Shown in pieces: positions 51,189-59,328 of a stretch of 64,000 bases of DNA. How positions within the stretch are numbered: position 1 is the stretch's first letter; every line of letters begins with the position of its first letter. Location of the stretch: the NCBI RefSeq assembly GCF_028737315.1, contig NZ_JAQZAO010000007.1:248001-312000 (forward strand), given 5' to 3'. Source of the stretch: Actinomycetospora lemnae (lineage in GTDB: Bacteria > Actinomycetota > Actinomycetes > Mycobacteriales > Pseudonocardiaceae). The notes under the pieces were generated by a model that was not told the origin of the DNA, did no database searches, and worked only from the letters and a program-made list of their open reading frames with translations. The translations under genes were made by a program, and so were the position numbers.

Positions 51189-52784
51189 ATGGGCGACCGG
51201 ACCGCGCGCCACGAGGCCGGGGACGACAGCGGGGCGGACGTCGACGAGCGCCATCGCTCGCCCGGGCTGCAGACCGAGCCGGAGCCGCCGCGCACGGTCC
51301 GTCGCCATCGGATCGGGCTGGTCGCGGGCCTGGTGGCGGCCGGGCTGGTCTACCTCGTGCTGCCCGGGGGCCTCGCGCCCGAGGCGCGGCTCACCGCCGC
51401 CGTCGCGGTGCTCATGGGCATCTGGTGGATGACCGAGGCCATCCCGATCCCGGCCACCGCGCTGCTGCCGCTGGTGGTCTTCCCGGTCCTCGGTGAGCCC
51501 TCGGTCAGCGACGTCGGCGCCTCCTACGGCGACGACATCATCTTCCTGTTCATGGGCGGCTTCCTGCTGGCCCTGGCCATGCAGCGCTGGAACCTGCACC
51601 GCCGCATCGCCCTGGTGACGATCCGGGCGATGGGCACCAACCCCACGCGGCTCATCGCCGGGTTCATGGTGGCCACCGGCTTCCTGAGCATGTGGGTCTC
51701 CAACACCGCGACCGCGGTGATGATGCTGCCGATCGGGGTGTCGGTGCTGCTGCTCGTCCTCGACCCGGCCACCTCCGGCGCCGGGGGCACGGCGGGCGAG
51801 GCGGACACGGGCGCCGACGACGAGACCGCCCGCCGCACCGTGGTGCAGTCGACGTTCGGGACCGCGCTGATGCTCGGGATCGCCTATGCGGCCTCGATCG
51901 GTTCGCTGGCCACGATCATCGGCACCCCGCCGAACACGCTGCTCGTCGGCTACCTGGAGACCCAGGGTATCCAGATCGGGTTCGGACAGTGGATGCTCGT
52001 GGGCCTGCCGCTGGCCGCCGTGTTCCTGGCCATCGCGTGGTTCGTGCTCACGCGCGTGCTGTTCCGGCCCGAGATCGACCGGATCCCCGGCGGGCGGGCG
52101 CTCATCGACGGTGAGCTCCGGAAGCTGGGCCCCCCGTCGAGCGGGGAGAAGCGGGTCCTCGCCGCGTTCGTGCTGGCCGCACTGAGCTGGGTCACGATCC
52201 CGCTGATCTGGGAGGAGCCGCCGATCAGCGACGCGGGCATCGCGATGACCGTCGGCGTGCTGCTGTTCCTCGCGCCGGCCGGCGCCGCCCGCGGCGTGCG
52301 GCTGCTCGACTGGGACAGCGCGCTCGGGCTGCCCTGGGGCGTGCTGCTGCTGTTCGGCGGCGGGCTCGCGCTCTCGGAGCAGTTCGACTCCAGCGGCCTC
52401 TCGCGGTGGATCGGCGAGCAGGCCGCGGCGCTCGGCTTCGTCCCGACGGTGCTGTTCGTGCTGCTGCTCGTGGCCGGGGTGCTGTTGCTGACCGAGCTCA
52501 CGAGCAACACCGCGACGGCGGCGACGTTCCTGCCGCTCGTCGGCGGCGTCGCGGTGGGCGTCGGCACCCCCGTGCTCCTGCTGACGGCACCCGTGGCGCT
52601 GGCGGCCACCTGCGCGTTCATGCTCCCGGTCGCCACGCCGCCGAACGCGATCGCCTACGGCTCCGGCTACGTGACGATCGGCCAGATGATCCGCGGCGGC
52701 ATCTGGCTCAACCTGGTCGCGATCGTGCTCATCACCCTGACCGCGATGACCCTGCTCGTGTGGGTCTTCGGCATCGCCTACTGA
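51189..52784 (+). CDS. SLC13/DASS family anion transporter
   Basis: 531 residues with about 11-12 membrane segments. The two repeated Ser-Asn-Thr motifs of divalent anion:Na+ symporters are visible: FLSMWVSNTATAVMMLP and LLTELTSNTATAATFLP; GTPPNTLLVGYL and MTEAIPIPATALLPL are also typical. Likely carries dicarboxylates, sulfate or phosphate. N-terminal ~40 residues are charged and cytoplasmic. ATG 51189. Monocistronic; 100 bp separates it from the cobN palindrome. Confidence 0.9.
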   Translation: MGDRTARHEAGDDSGADVDERHRSPGLQTEPEPPRTVRRHRIGLVAGLVAAGLVYLVLPGGLAPEARLTAAVAVLMGIWWMTEAIPIPATALLPLVVFPVLGEPSVSDVGASYGDDIIFLFMGGFLLALAMQRWNLHRRIALVTIRAMGTNPTRLIAGFMVATGFLSMWVSNTATAVMMLPIGVSVLLLVLDPATSGAGGTAGEADTGADDETARRTVVQSTFGTALMLGIAYAASIGSLATIIGTPPNTLLVGYLETQGIQIGFGQWMLVGLPLAAVFLAIAWFVLTRVLFRPEIDRIPGGRALIDGELRKLGPPSSGEKRVLAAFVLAALSWVTIPLIWEEPPISDAGIAMTVGVLLFLAPAGAARGVRLLDWDSALGLPWGVLLLFGGGLALSEQFDSSGLSRWIGEQAAALGFVPTVLFVLLLVAGVLLLTELTSNTATAATFLPLVGGVAVGVGTPVLLLTAPVALAATCAFMLPVATPPNAIAYGSGYVTIGQMIRGGIWLNLVAIVLITLTAMTLLVWVFGIAY

Positions 52785-52808
52785 GGCTCCGGTTCTGACG
52801 GTCCGTGA

Positions 52809-52828
52809 CATGGCATTGCTCTGCTATG
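52809..52828. promoter_or_regulatory. dyad upstream of ridA, candidate TetR operator
   Basis: CATGGCATTGCTCTGCTATG: arms CATGGCA/TGCTATG pair with one mismatch. A related site (CTATGGCGCTGCTATG) precedes the convergent TetR gene at 53952-53967, so the TetR protein probably controls both. Confidence 0.5.
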
Positions 52829-52860
52829 TTGTCGGTGTCCGTCGAGAGAGGAGCAGGGCC

Positions 52861-53268
52861 ATGACCGTGCAGCTCGTGCACCCCGAGAAGGTCCACCGGG
52901 TCGACGTCCACCACCAGGTCGCCGACACGCGGGGCTCGCGCACCGTCTACCTGGCCGGGCAGGTGTCGTGGGACACCGAGGGCGACCTGGTGGGCCGCGA
53001 CGACCTCGCCGCCCAGGCCGAGCAGGCGTTCCTCAACGTCGCCGGCGCGCTCGAGGCGGTCGGGGCGACGCTCGCCGACCTGGCCAAGGTCACCGTCTAC
53101 GTCGTCGACCTCGACGCGTCGAAGGCCGAGCAGCTCGTCGCCGGGCGCGACCGGGCGGCCGAGGCGCTGGGTGTGGAGCTCCAGCAGCCGAGCACCTGGA
53201 TCGGGGTCACCGCGCTGGCGGCGCCGGGCTACCTCGTCGAGGTCGACGCCGTCGCCGTGCTGTCCTGA
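52861..53268 (+). CDS. RidA family (enamine/imine deaminase-like) protein
   Basis: 135 residues. TVYLAGQVSWDTEGDLVGRDDLAAQAEQAFLNVAGALEAVGATLADLAKVTVYVVDLD and STWIGVTALAAPGYLVEVDAVAVL are RidA-like; the substrate-binding Arg of archetypal RidA (R105, in 'P-x-R') is not obvious, as WIGVTALAAPGYLVEVDA replaces 'RxxV.v..LP....vEI.a', so it may belong to a Rid subfamily without the standard deaminase activity. ATG 52861 with GAGGAG upstream. 3' end overlaps the convergent TetR gene and tandem 12-bp repeats. Confidence 0.85.
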   Translation: MTVQLVHPEKVHRVDVHHQVADTRGSRTVYLAGQVSWDTEGDLVGRDDLAAQAEQAFLNVAGALEAVGATLADLAKVTVYVVDLDASKAEQLVAGRDRAAEALGVELQQPSTWIGVTALAAPGYLVEVDAVAVLS

Positions 53269-53942
53269 GGGCTGTCCTGAGGGCTGTCCTGCGGGCCGTC
53301 CTGCGGGCCGTCCTGAGGGCCGTCCCGGGGCGGGCGCAGGGCCGCCCAGCCGGCCTCGACCGAGCGCCGACAGGCCGCGGGGTCGTCCCCGGCGGCGACG
53401 ATCACCGCGGTGAGCAGCGGAACGCCCGACGCGAGGGTGCGTCGGGAGGCGACGCGGCTGACGACCAGCGACACGATCCCGTGGCACACCGTCCAGACCT
53501 CGGTGGCGAGCCGGTCGGGATCGGCGTCCGGCGCGATCCGGCCCTCGTCACGACACCGTCGCGCGGCCCGCTCGAGGTACCCGAGGGTCGCCTCGGCGGC
53601 CGCGACGTCCTCGAGCTCGACGGTCGCGTCGAACATGACCCGGTAGAGGTCGGGGTGCTCGAGGGCGTTGGCGGCGTAGGCGGCCGTCCCCGCCACGAGG
53701 TCCTCGACGGGGTCGGCCGGCACGTCGAGGGCGTCGAGACGGGCCGCGAGCCGCGTGAAGCCCTCCTGGCGCAGGGCCCGCCACACCCCGTCCATCCCGC
53801 CGAAGTAGGTGTAGACGGCCATCGTCGACACCCCGGTCCCGGCGACGAGCGACCGCAACGTGATCGGCTCGCGCTCCCGGAGCATGCGCGCGGCGCGCTC
53901 CAGCAGCTGCGTGCGCACCGCCGGGTCCTTCTGACGCGCCAT
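53229..53942 (-). CDS. TetR family regulator with DGPQ-repeat tail
   Basis: 237 residues. HTH: TLRSLVAGTGVSTMAVYTYFGGMDGVWRALRQEGF. The C-terminal region has the TetR_C-type helices (AAYAANALEHPDLYRVMFDAT...). After the folded domain the frame runs through five DGPQ/DSPQ repeats and into antisense of the ridA end, finishing TATASTSTR. The tail is probably disordered and recent. ATG 53942. The dyad at 53952 directly upstream suggests autoregulation. Confidence 0.82.
   Translation of the reverse strand: MARQKDPAVRTQLLERAARMLREREPITLRSLVAGTGVSTMAVYTYFGGMDGVWRALRQEGFTRLAARLDALDVPADPVEDLVAGTAAYAANALEHPDLYRVMFDATVELEDVAAAEATLGYLERAARRCRDEGRIAPDADPDRLATEVWTVCHGIVSLVVSRVASRRTLASGVPLLTAVIVAAGDDPAACRRSVEAGWAALRPPRDGPQDGPQDGPQDSPQDSPQDSTATASTSTR
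53262..53325. repeat. five 12-bp tandem repeats at ridA/tetR overlap
   Basis: Units GTCCTGAGGGCT/GTCCTGCGGGCC repeat at 53262, 53274, 53286, 53298 and 53310. The first unit includes the ridA stop. On the minus strand they encode (D-G/S-P-Q) repeats near the C-terminus of the TetR protein. Confidence 0.9.
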
Positions 53943-53951
53943 CCGTGGATT

Positions 53952-53967
53952 CTATGGCGCTGCTATG
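53952..53967. promoter_or_regulatory. TetR operator candidate at its own promoter
   Basis: CTATGGCGCTGCTATG, sharing ATGGC...TGCTATG with the dyad upstream of ridA (52809-52828). It begins 9 bases upstream of the TetR start codon, over the RBS region. Confidence 0.45.
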
Positions 53968-53979
53968 AGAAGTGACGGC

Positions 53980-54438
53980 TCAGGTCCCGCAGGCCCCGCC
54001 GTAGGTCGTGATCTTGTAGTCGACGACGGCGAGGGCGCCCTGGAGGTCACGCAGGCGGTGCAGGATGTCCTCGCGGTGGGCCTCGAGCAGCGCCAGGCGC
54101 TCGGGCTCGGTCTCCGGCCCCTGCTTGACGAGCTCGACGTAGCGCGCGATGGCCGCGATCGGCATGTCGGAGTCGCGCAGCCGGGTGATGAACACGACCC
54201 GGCCCACGGCGTCGCGGTCGTAGACCCGCCGGCCGGCCGCGTCGCGGGGGACGTCGACCAGGCCGATCCGCTCGTAGTAGCGCAGCGTGTGGGCGCTGAC
54301 CCCGGTCAGCGCGGCCACCTCGGCGATGGCCATCCGGTCGGGGACCTCGAGGTCCCGCACCAGCTCCGCCGTCAGCGGGGGCAGCTCGCCCTGCGTGGTG
54401 TGGATGAGATCCCGCAGCCGGTCGGTCGTCACGCTCAC
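53980..54438 (-). CDS. MerR family regulator
   Basis: 152 residues. MAIAEVAALTGVSAHTLRYYERIGLVDVPRDAAGRRVYDRDAVGRVVFITRLRDSDMPIAAIARYVELVKQG is the MerR DNA-binding domain, here preceded by an extra ~35-residue N-terminus. A coiled-coil dimer helix follows; the C-terminus YKITTYGGACGT holds a single Cys. The pattern is that of the NmlR/AdhR group responding to aldehydes or electrophiles, an assignment by similarity only. GTG 54438; its promoter carries the MerR-type operator at 54446-54476. Confidence 0.87.
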   Translation of the reverse strand: MSVTTDRLRDLIHTTQGELPPLTAELVRDLEVPDRMAIAEVAALTGVSAHTLRYYERIGLVDVPRDAAGRRVYDRDAVGRVVFITRLRDSDMPIAAIARYVELVKQGPETEPERLALLEAHREDILHRLRDLQGALAVVDYKITTYGGACGT

Positions 54439-54445
54439 GTCGTCG

Positions 54446-54476
54446 ACCGTAGGACTTCGAGTGCACTCGAAGGCAA
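54446..54476 (-). promoter_or_regulatory. MerR-type promoter, 19-bp spacer with 18-bp palindrome
   Basis: On the minus strand -35 TTGCCT, a 19-bp spacer and -10 TACGGT. CTTCGAGTGCACTCGAAG (54455-54472) is a perfect palindrome. It overlaps the last two bases of the -35 and fills most of the spacer. The lengthened spacer is what MerR regulators act on by DNA distortion. Confidence 0.7.
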
Positions 54477-54506
54477 GCCTTTCCGGCGCTTGCCAGGATG
54501 GCGGGC

Positions 54507-55418
54507 GTGACGACGGACGCCTTCACCGCGCAGCGTCCCCGCCTGTTCGGCCTGGCCTACCGGCTGCTGGGGTCCGCGCACGACGCCGAGGACGTGGTGC
54601 AGGACGCCTGGCTGCGCTGGGCGGGCCACGAGCAGGAGGTCGACAACCCCGCGGCCTGGCTCACCACCGTCGTCACCCGGCTCTGCCTCAACCGCCTCGA
54701 CTCCGCCCGCGCGCGCCGCGAGACCTACGTCGGCCCCTGGCTGCCCGAGCCGATCCTCACCACCGACCCGGCCACCGGCCCGGCCGCGACGGTCGAGGAG
54801 CGCGAGTCGGTGTCGCTCGCCCTGCTCACGACGCTGGAGCGCCTGACCCCGCCCGAGCGCGCGGTCTACGTGCTGCGCGAGGCGTTCGGGCACAGCCACG
54901 CCGAGGTCGCCGCCGTCCTCGACGTCACCGAGGCGGGCTCGCGCCAGCTGCACACGCGGGCCCGGCGCCACCTCGCAGCGGTACCGACACAGGTCCCGAC
55001 CACCCCGCCCACCGACCCCGCCGACGTCGGCCCGCTGCTGGCGCGGTTCGTCGCCGCCGCGCGGGAGGGCGACGTCGCCGGGCTCGAGGCGCTGCTGGCC
55101 GCGGACGTCACCGTGTGGTCCGACGGCGGGGGGAAGGTCAGCGCCGCGCGGCGCCCGGTGCGCGGCCGCGACGCCGTCGCCCGCTTCCTCGTCGGCATCC
55201 TCGGGGCGCGACGCCCGCGCCGGACCGGCGCGGCGGCGGAGATCAACGGCGCGCCGGCGGCGCTCGCGTTCGTCGACGGCGTGCTGGACGGGGTCATGAC
55301 GATCGAGCCGGCCGGCGAGCAGGTCGCGACGGTCCGCATCCTCCGCAACCCCGAGAAGCTCGCCTTCCTCGCCGCGCAGCTGTCACGTTCGGCGGGGCTG
55401 TCCGGTCGACCTTCCTGA
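54507..55418 (+). CDS. ECF41-type RNA polymerase sigma factor
   Basis: 303 residues. Sigma2: LFGLAYRLLGSAHDAEDVVQDAWLRW; sigma4: RLTPPERAVYVLREAFGHSHAEVAAVLDVTEAGSRQLHTRAR. The hallmarks of ECF41 are all visible: WLPEP in the linker, and in the SnoaL-like C-terminal extension DGGGK and NPEKL (usually NPDKL). The extension regulates activity in place of an anti-sigma factor. GTG 54507 is chosen for AGGA 8 bases upstream; ATG 54498 is possible. Directly followed by the oxidoreductase that usually accompanies ECF41. Confidence 0.92.
   Translation: MTTDAFTAQRPRLFGLAYRLLGSAHDAEDVVQDAWLRWAGHEQEVDNPAAWLTTVVTRLCLNRLDSARARRETYVGPWLPEPILTTDPATGPAATVEERESVSLALLTTLERLTPPERAVYVLREAFGHSHAEVAAVLDVTEAGSRQLHTRARRHLAAVPTQVPTTPPTDPADVGPLLARFVAAAREGDVAGLEALLAADVTVWSDGGGKVSAARRPVRGRDAVARFLVGILGARRPRRTGAAAEINGAPAALAFVDGVLDGVMTIEPAGEQVATVRILRNPEKLAFLAAQLSRSAGLSGRPS
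55381..55407 (+). promoter_or_regulatory. candidate ECF41 promoter
   Basis: TGTCACG, 16-bp spacer, GGTC. The published ECF41 target motif is TGTCACA with CGTC after 16 bp, so one mismatch in each box. It lies in the 3' end of the sigma gene, 50 bp before the oxidoreductase, its expected target. Confidence 0.55.
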
Positions 55419-55457
55419 GCGGGCGGCGACCGGGCGCCCGGAGACCGGGAGGACGTC

Positions 55458-56186
55458 ATGACCGTGCTGGTGACCGGGGGGACGGGGACGCTGGGTCGCG
55501 CGCTCGTGCCGCTGCTCGACGGGCCGCGGGTGCTGAGCCGCCGGGAGGGGCCGGGCCGGGTGGTCGGCGACCTCGCGACCGGCGAGGGGCTCGACGCGGC
55601 GCTGGCGGGGGTCGGCACGGTGGTCCACCTCGCCAGCCGTCCGACGGGCGACGCGACGGCGACCGCGCGGCTCGTCGACGCCGCGCGGCGGGCCGGGGCG
55701 GAGCACCTCGTGCACATCTCGATCGTCGGCGCCGACCGCATCCCGCTGCCGTACTACCGCGAGAAGGTGCGCAGCGAGCAGCTCGTCGAGGGCTCCGGGC
55801 TGCCCTGGACGATCCTGCGCGCGACACAGTTCCACGACCTGCTCGCCATGCTCTTCCGGGCCACCGCCCGCGTCGGCGTCCTGCCCGTGCTGGCCGGGAC
55901 GTCGTTCCAGCCGGTCGCCGTCGGCGACGTCGCCGCGCGCCTCGCTGACCTCGTCACCGGCGCGCCCTCGGGACGCGCGCCGGACCTGGGCGGGCCGGAG
56001 GTCCGGGCGATGGACGACCTCGCGCGGACCTGGGCGCGGGCGACCGGCACGCGACGTCCGGTGCTGCCGCTGCGCCTGCCCGGCGCGATCGCCCGCGGCT
56101 TCCGCGACGGCCTGCACCTCGCGCCGGAGCACGCCGACGGCGTCGTCACCTTCGAGCAGTACCTGGCGGCGGGGGTGCGGTCGTGA
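55458..56186 (+). CDS. NmrA-like NAD(P)-binding oxidoreductase (ECF41 partner)
   Basis: 242 residues, atypical SDR. VLVTGGTGTLGRALVPLL is the NAD(P) motif, VVHLASRPTGD and HISIVGADRIPLPYYREKVRSEQLVEGSGLPWTILRATQFHD follow, typical of NmrA/NAD-dependent epimerase-like proteins. This is one of the three enzyme classes (carboxymuconolactone decarboxylase, oxidoreductase, epimerase) found beside ECF41 sigma factors. ATG 55458, GGGAGGA upstream. Its stop overlaps the next gene (GTGA). Confidence 0.88.
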   Translation: MTVLVTGGTGTLGRALVPLLDGPRVLSRREGPGRVVGDLATGEGLDAALAGVGTVVHLASRPTGDATATARLVDAARRAGAEHLVHISIVGADRIPLPYYREKVRSEQLVEGSGLPWTILRATQFHDLLAMLFRATARVGVLPVLAGTSFQPVAVGDVAARLADLVTGAPSGRAPDLGGPEVRAMDDLARTWARATGTRRPVLPLRLPGAIARGFRDGLHLAPEHADGVVTFEQYLAAGVRS

Positions 56187-56593
56187 GGGCGCTGCTCGGC
56201 GTGCTCGCCGCGTCCCAGTTCGTGGTCGGGCTCTGGGCGCTGGTCCTGCCCCTGGCGTTCTACGAGGCCTTCCCCTTCGGCGGCACGCCCTGGGTGGCCC
56301 TGCTCCCGCCGTACAACGAGCACCTCGTGCGCGACCACGGCGCCGGCACGCTCGCGCTCGGCGTCGTCCTGGCGTTCGCGGCGTGGTGGCCCGAGCGGCG
56401 CCTGGTGACCGCCGCGGTCGTGGCGTTCCTGGTGTTCGCCGTGCCGCACGCCGTGTTCCACACCTTCCACCTCGCGCACTTCCCGCTGATCGACGCGGTG
56501 CTGCAGCAGGCGGCGTTCGCGGTCGAGATCGTGCTGGCGGTGGCGGTGCTGGCGCTCCTCCCGCGGCAGCGGGTCAGGCCCGCGGGGCGGTGA
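56183..56593 (+). CDS. small membrane protein, 4 TM
   Basis: 136 residues with four hydrophobic helices (LLGVLAASQFVVGLWALVLP, LALGVVLAFAAW, LVTAAVVAFLVFAVPHAVFHTFH, AAFAVEIVLAVAVLALL). Family not recognised with certainty; size and DUF-like pattern are common in actinobacteria. The GTG overlaps the oxidoreductase stop, so it is co-translated and likely part of the ECF41 regulon. 3' end overlaps the convergent TetR gene by 20 bp. Confidence 0.8.
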   Translation: MRALLGVLAASQFVVGLWALVLPLAFYEAFPFGGTPWVALLPPYNEHLVRDHGAGTLALGVVLAFAAWWPERRLVTAAVVAFLVFAVPHAVFHTFHLAHFPLIDAVLQQAAFAVEIVLAVAVLALLPRQRVRPAGR

Positions 56594-57140
56594 AGCCGTG
56601 GACGACGTCGGTGATCGACGCCCGCAGGCCGGCCGCGTCCCGGGGCGGGCGGCCGGCCCCGGCGAGCTGGTCGAAGGCGAGGCCGTCGAGGCACGCGACG
56701 AGGTCGTCGGCCCGGCGGGCGGGGTCGGCGATCCCGAGCCCGTCCAGCGTGGCCGCGACCCGCTCCCGCACCCGGGCTCCGGCGGCGCGCAGGGCCGCCT
56801 CGAGCTCCGGGCGCCGGGTCGACTCGAGGGCGAGCTCCCAGCGGGCGAGCAGCCGCTCGTGGTCGTGGGCGAGCCACCGGCCGACGGTCGCGATGCACAC
56901 CGCGACGAGGTCGTCGACGGTGGCGGGCGCGCCGGTGCCCGCGGGCATCTCCGCGAGCGTCCGCGCCGCCATCCGCTCGACACAGGCCTGCAGCAGCGCC
57001 GAGCGGGTGCGGAAGTAGTACGAGCTCGTGCCCTCGGCGAGCCCGGCGGCCGCGTCGACGGCGCGGTGGGTCAGCCCGCGGCTGCCCGCGCGGGCGAGCA
57101 CGGTGATCGCCGCGTCGGCGAGCACGTCCCGACGGTCCAC
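56574..57140 (-). CDS. TetR family regulator
   Basis: 188 residues. HTH: LTHRAVDAAAGLAEGTSSYYFRTRSALLQACVERMAART. The AEGTSSYYFRTRSAL recognition helix is the RutR/YbiH-like class. GTG 57140. It is divergent from the FAD monooxygenase at 57213, with two GTAGAG dyads in between, and so is the probable repressor of that gene and itself. Confidence 0.87.
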   Translation of the reverse strand: MDRRDVLADAAITVLARAGSRGLTHRAVDAAAGLAEGTSSYYFRTRSALLQACVERMAARTLAEMPAGTGAPATVDDLVAVCIATVGRWLAHDHERLLARWELALESTRRPELEAALRAAGARVRERVAATLDGLGIADPARRADDLVACLDGLAFDQLAGAGRPPRDAAGLRASITDVVHGFTAPRA

Positions 57141-57163
57141 GGATGGCCCCTTCCCGCCCGATC

Positions 57164-57202
57164 CTCTACAGCCGTAGAGTACCGGCTACTACAGACGTAG
57201 AG
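57164..57202. promoter_or_regulatory. two TetR operator-like dyads
   Basis: CTCTACAGCCGTAGAG (57164-57179, perfect 6-bp arms) and TACTACAGACGTAGAG (57187-57202, one arm diverged), 23 bp apart centre to centre, about two helical turns. They occupy the TetR/monooxygenase divergent promoter. Confidence 0.7.
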
Positions 57203-57212
57203 GAGGCGGGTC

Positions 57213-58346
57213 ATGGGACGCGCGGTCGTCGTGGGGGCGGGGCTGGGTGGGCTGGCGAGCGCGATCGCGCTGCGGCGCGCGGGCTGGGAGGTCACGGTGC
57301 TCGAGCGCCGTGACCCGCCGGCGTCGGCCGGCGCGGGCATCGCGCTGTGGCCCAACGCCCTGCGCGCGCTCGACGCCCTCGGGGTCGGCGACGCGGCCCG
57401 GGACGCGGGCACGGTCGAGATCGGTGGCGGCATCCGCACCGCGTCCGGCCGGTGGCTCGCCCACGTCGACGCGGCGGACCTCCGGCGCCGGCAGGGCGAC
57501 GGCGTGGTCGTCCTCCCGCGTCCCGACCTGTTCGCCCTGCTGCTCGCCGCCGCCCCGCCGGTGCGCGCGGGTGCGGGCGTCACCCGCGTCGAGCCCGGCG
57601 ACGCGGCGACCCCGGCCGTCGTGTGCGACGACGCGGGCGGGCGCCACGCGGCCGAGCTCGTCGTCGCGGCCGACGGGCTGCGCAGCGCCGTCCGTGGCGG
57701 ATTGTGTCCCGAGGCCACCGTCCGCGACACCGGACAGACGGCGTTCCGCCTGGTCGCCGACCACGCGCTCGACGCCGGCGGGGAGACCTGGGGTCGCGGC
57801 GACTACGTCGGCCTCGGCCCGCTGCCGGGCGGGCGCACCTACGCCTACGCGGTCGCGCCCAGCACCGAGGTGCCCGCCGGCGACGACCCCCTGCCCTGGC
57901 TGCGCGCCCGCTTCGCCGGGTGGCACGACCCGATCCCCGCGGTGCTCGACGCCGCCGTCGGTCCGGTGCTCGTGCACCCGCTCGCCGACCTCACCCCGCC
58001 GCGCGCCTGGCACCACGGTCGGGTCGCGCTGCTCGGCGACGCCGCGCACGCGATGACGCCGAACCTCGGGCAGGGCGCGGCGCAGGCGTTCCTCGACGCC
58101 GTGGCGCTCGCGCAGGTCGCCACCACCGACCCCGCCTCGCTCGCCGCCTACGAGGCCCGGCGCCGGCCGGCCGCCGAGGCCGTCGCCCGCCGCTCGCGCA
58201 CCGCCGGCACCGTCGCCGCCTGGCGCTCGCCGCTCGCGGTGACCGTTCGCAACGCCCTCACCGCCGCCCTGCCCGCCGCCGCCTCGGCGTCGGCCCTCGA
58301 CCGCCTGCTCGGCACCCCGCCGGCACCGGAGGAGATGGTCCCGTGA
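57213..58346 (+). CDS. FAD-dependent monooxygenase
   Basis: 377 residues of the PHBH fold: FAD motif VVVGAGLGGLASAIALRRAGWEV with Glu at the end of strand 2 (VLER), the DG motif AADGLRSAVR, and LLGDAAHAMTPNLGQGAAQAFLDAVAL. Single-component flavin hydroxylases of this type act on phenols or polyketides; substrate not evident. ATG 57213 with GAGGAGG upstream. Its stop overlaps the GTG of the reductase pseudogene. Confidence 0.9.
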   Translation: MGRAVVVGAGLGGLASAIALRRAGWEVTVLERRDPPASAGAGIALWPNALRALDALGVGDAARDAGTVEIGGGIRTASGRWLAHVDAADLRRRQGDGVVVLPRPDLFALLLAAAPPVRAGAGVTRVEPGDAATPAVVCDDAGGRHAAELVVAADGLRSAVRGGLCPEATVRDTGQTAFRLVADHALDAGGETWGRGDYVGLGPLPGGRTYAYAVAPSTEVPAGDDPLPWLRARFAGWHDPIPAVLDAAVGPVLVHPLADLTPPRAWHHGRVALLGDAAHAMTPNLGQGAAQAFLDAVALAQVATTDPASLAAYEARRRPAAEAVARRSRTAGTVAAWRSPLAVTVRNALTAALPAAASASALDRLLGTPPAPEEMVP

Positions 58347-59304
58347 ACACCACCCACGTCGTCGTCGGCGCCACCGGCGGCATCGGCCGCGCCGTCTGCG
58401 CGGAGCTCGCCCGCCGCGGGCTCCCGATCCGCGCCGTGAGCCGGTCGGGGACACCGGTCGAGGGCGCCGAGGCGGTCTCCGCCGACGCCGCCGACCCCGC
58501 GGCCATGCGCGACGTCTGCCGGGACGCCGCCGCGGTCCACCACTGCGTAACCCGCCCTTCGCCTCCTGGCGCGCCGTCTTCCCGGCCGCCACGCGGGCGC
58601 TGCTCGCGGCCGCCGGCGCGGCGGGCGCGCGGCTCGTCTTCGCCGACGACACGTGGATGTACGGGCGGGTCGACGGCCCGATGCGCGAGGACACGACGGT
58701 CGCGCCGGTCTCGGGGAAGGGCGTGCTGCGGGCGTGGCTCGCCGAGATGGTGCTCGCCGCCCACGCGCGCGGGGAGGTCGAGACGGTCATCGGCCGGGCG
58801 CCGGAGCTGTGGGGCCCGGGCGTGGAGTCGCTGCTCGCCGGCGGGATCTTCGCCGCCGCCGCGCACGGGCGCACCGCCCGCTGGCCCGGCGACCCCGACC
58901 TGCCGGTCACCGCGGGCTACGCCCCCGACGTCGGCGCGGCGCTCGTCGAGCTCGCCCTGGCCCCGGCGAGCGCGACCGGCCGCGTCTGGCACACGCCCGT
59001 GCCGCCGCCGATCACCGGGCGCCTGTTCGTGGAGAAGGTCTACGCCGCCGCCGGCCACCCGCCGCGCATCGGGCGCATCACCCCGGCGATGGTCGCCGGC
59101 CTGCGGCTCGTGTCACCGGTGGTCCGGGAGGGCGCGGAGCTGCTCTACCAGTTCGAGCAGCCGTTCCTCGTCGACGACTCCGCGTTCCGCGCGGCCTTCG
59201 CCACCCGCGCGACCGACTGGGACTCCGGCGTCGCCGCGACGCTCGCCTGGTACCGCGCGGAGCCCGAGCGCACGCGCCGCCGCCTGGTGCCGGCGGGGGG
59301 CTGA
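58343..59304 (+). pseudogene. NAD-dependent epimerase/reductase, frameshifted
   Basis: The first ~68 codons from GTG 58343 give an SDR N-terminus (THVVVGATGGIGRAVCAELARRGLPIRAVSRSG). At about 58548 the reading moves to the next frame: ACTGCGTAACCCGCCC would read ...HHCV-NPPFASWRAVFPAATRAL... if one base were added. From there the extended-SDR core continues (RLVFADDTWMYGRVDGPMREDT, AHARGEVETVIGRAPELWGPG, WYRAEPERTRRR) to the stop at 59304. Apart from the 1-base loss the protein is intact, so it is either a recent mutation or a sequencing error. Operon partner of the FAD monooxygenase. Confidence 0.82.
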
Positions 59305-59328
59305 GCCGGGCGCGGGCAGAATGGCCGC

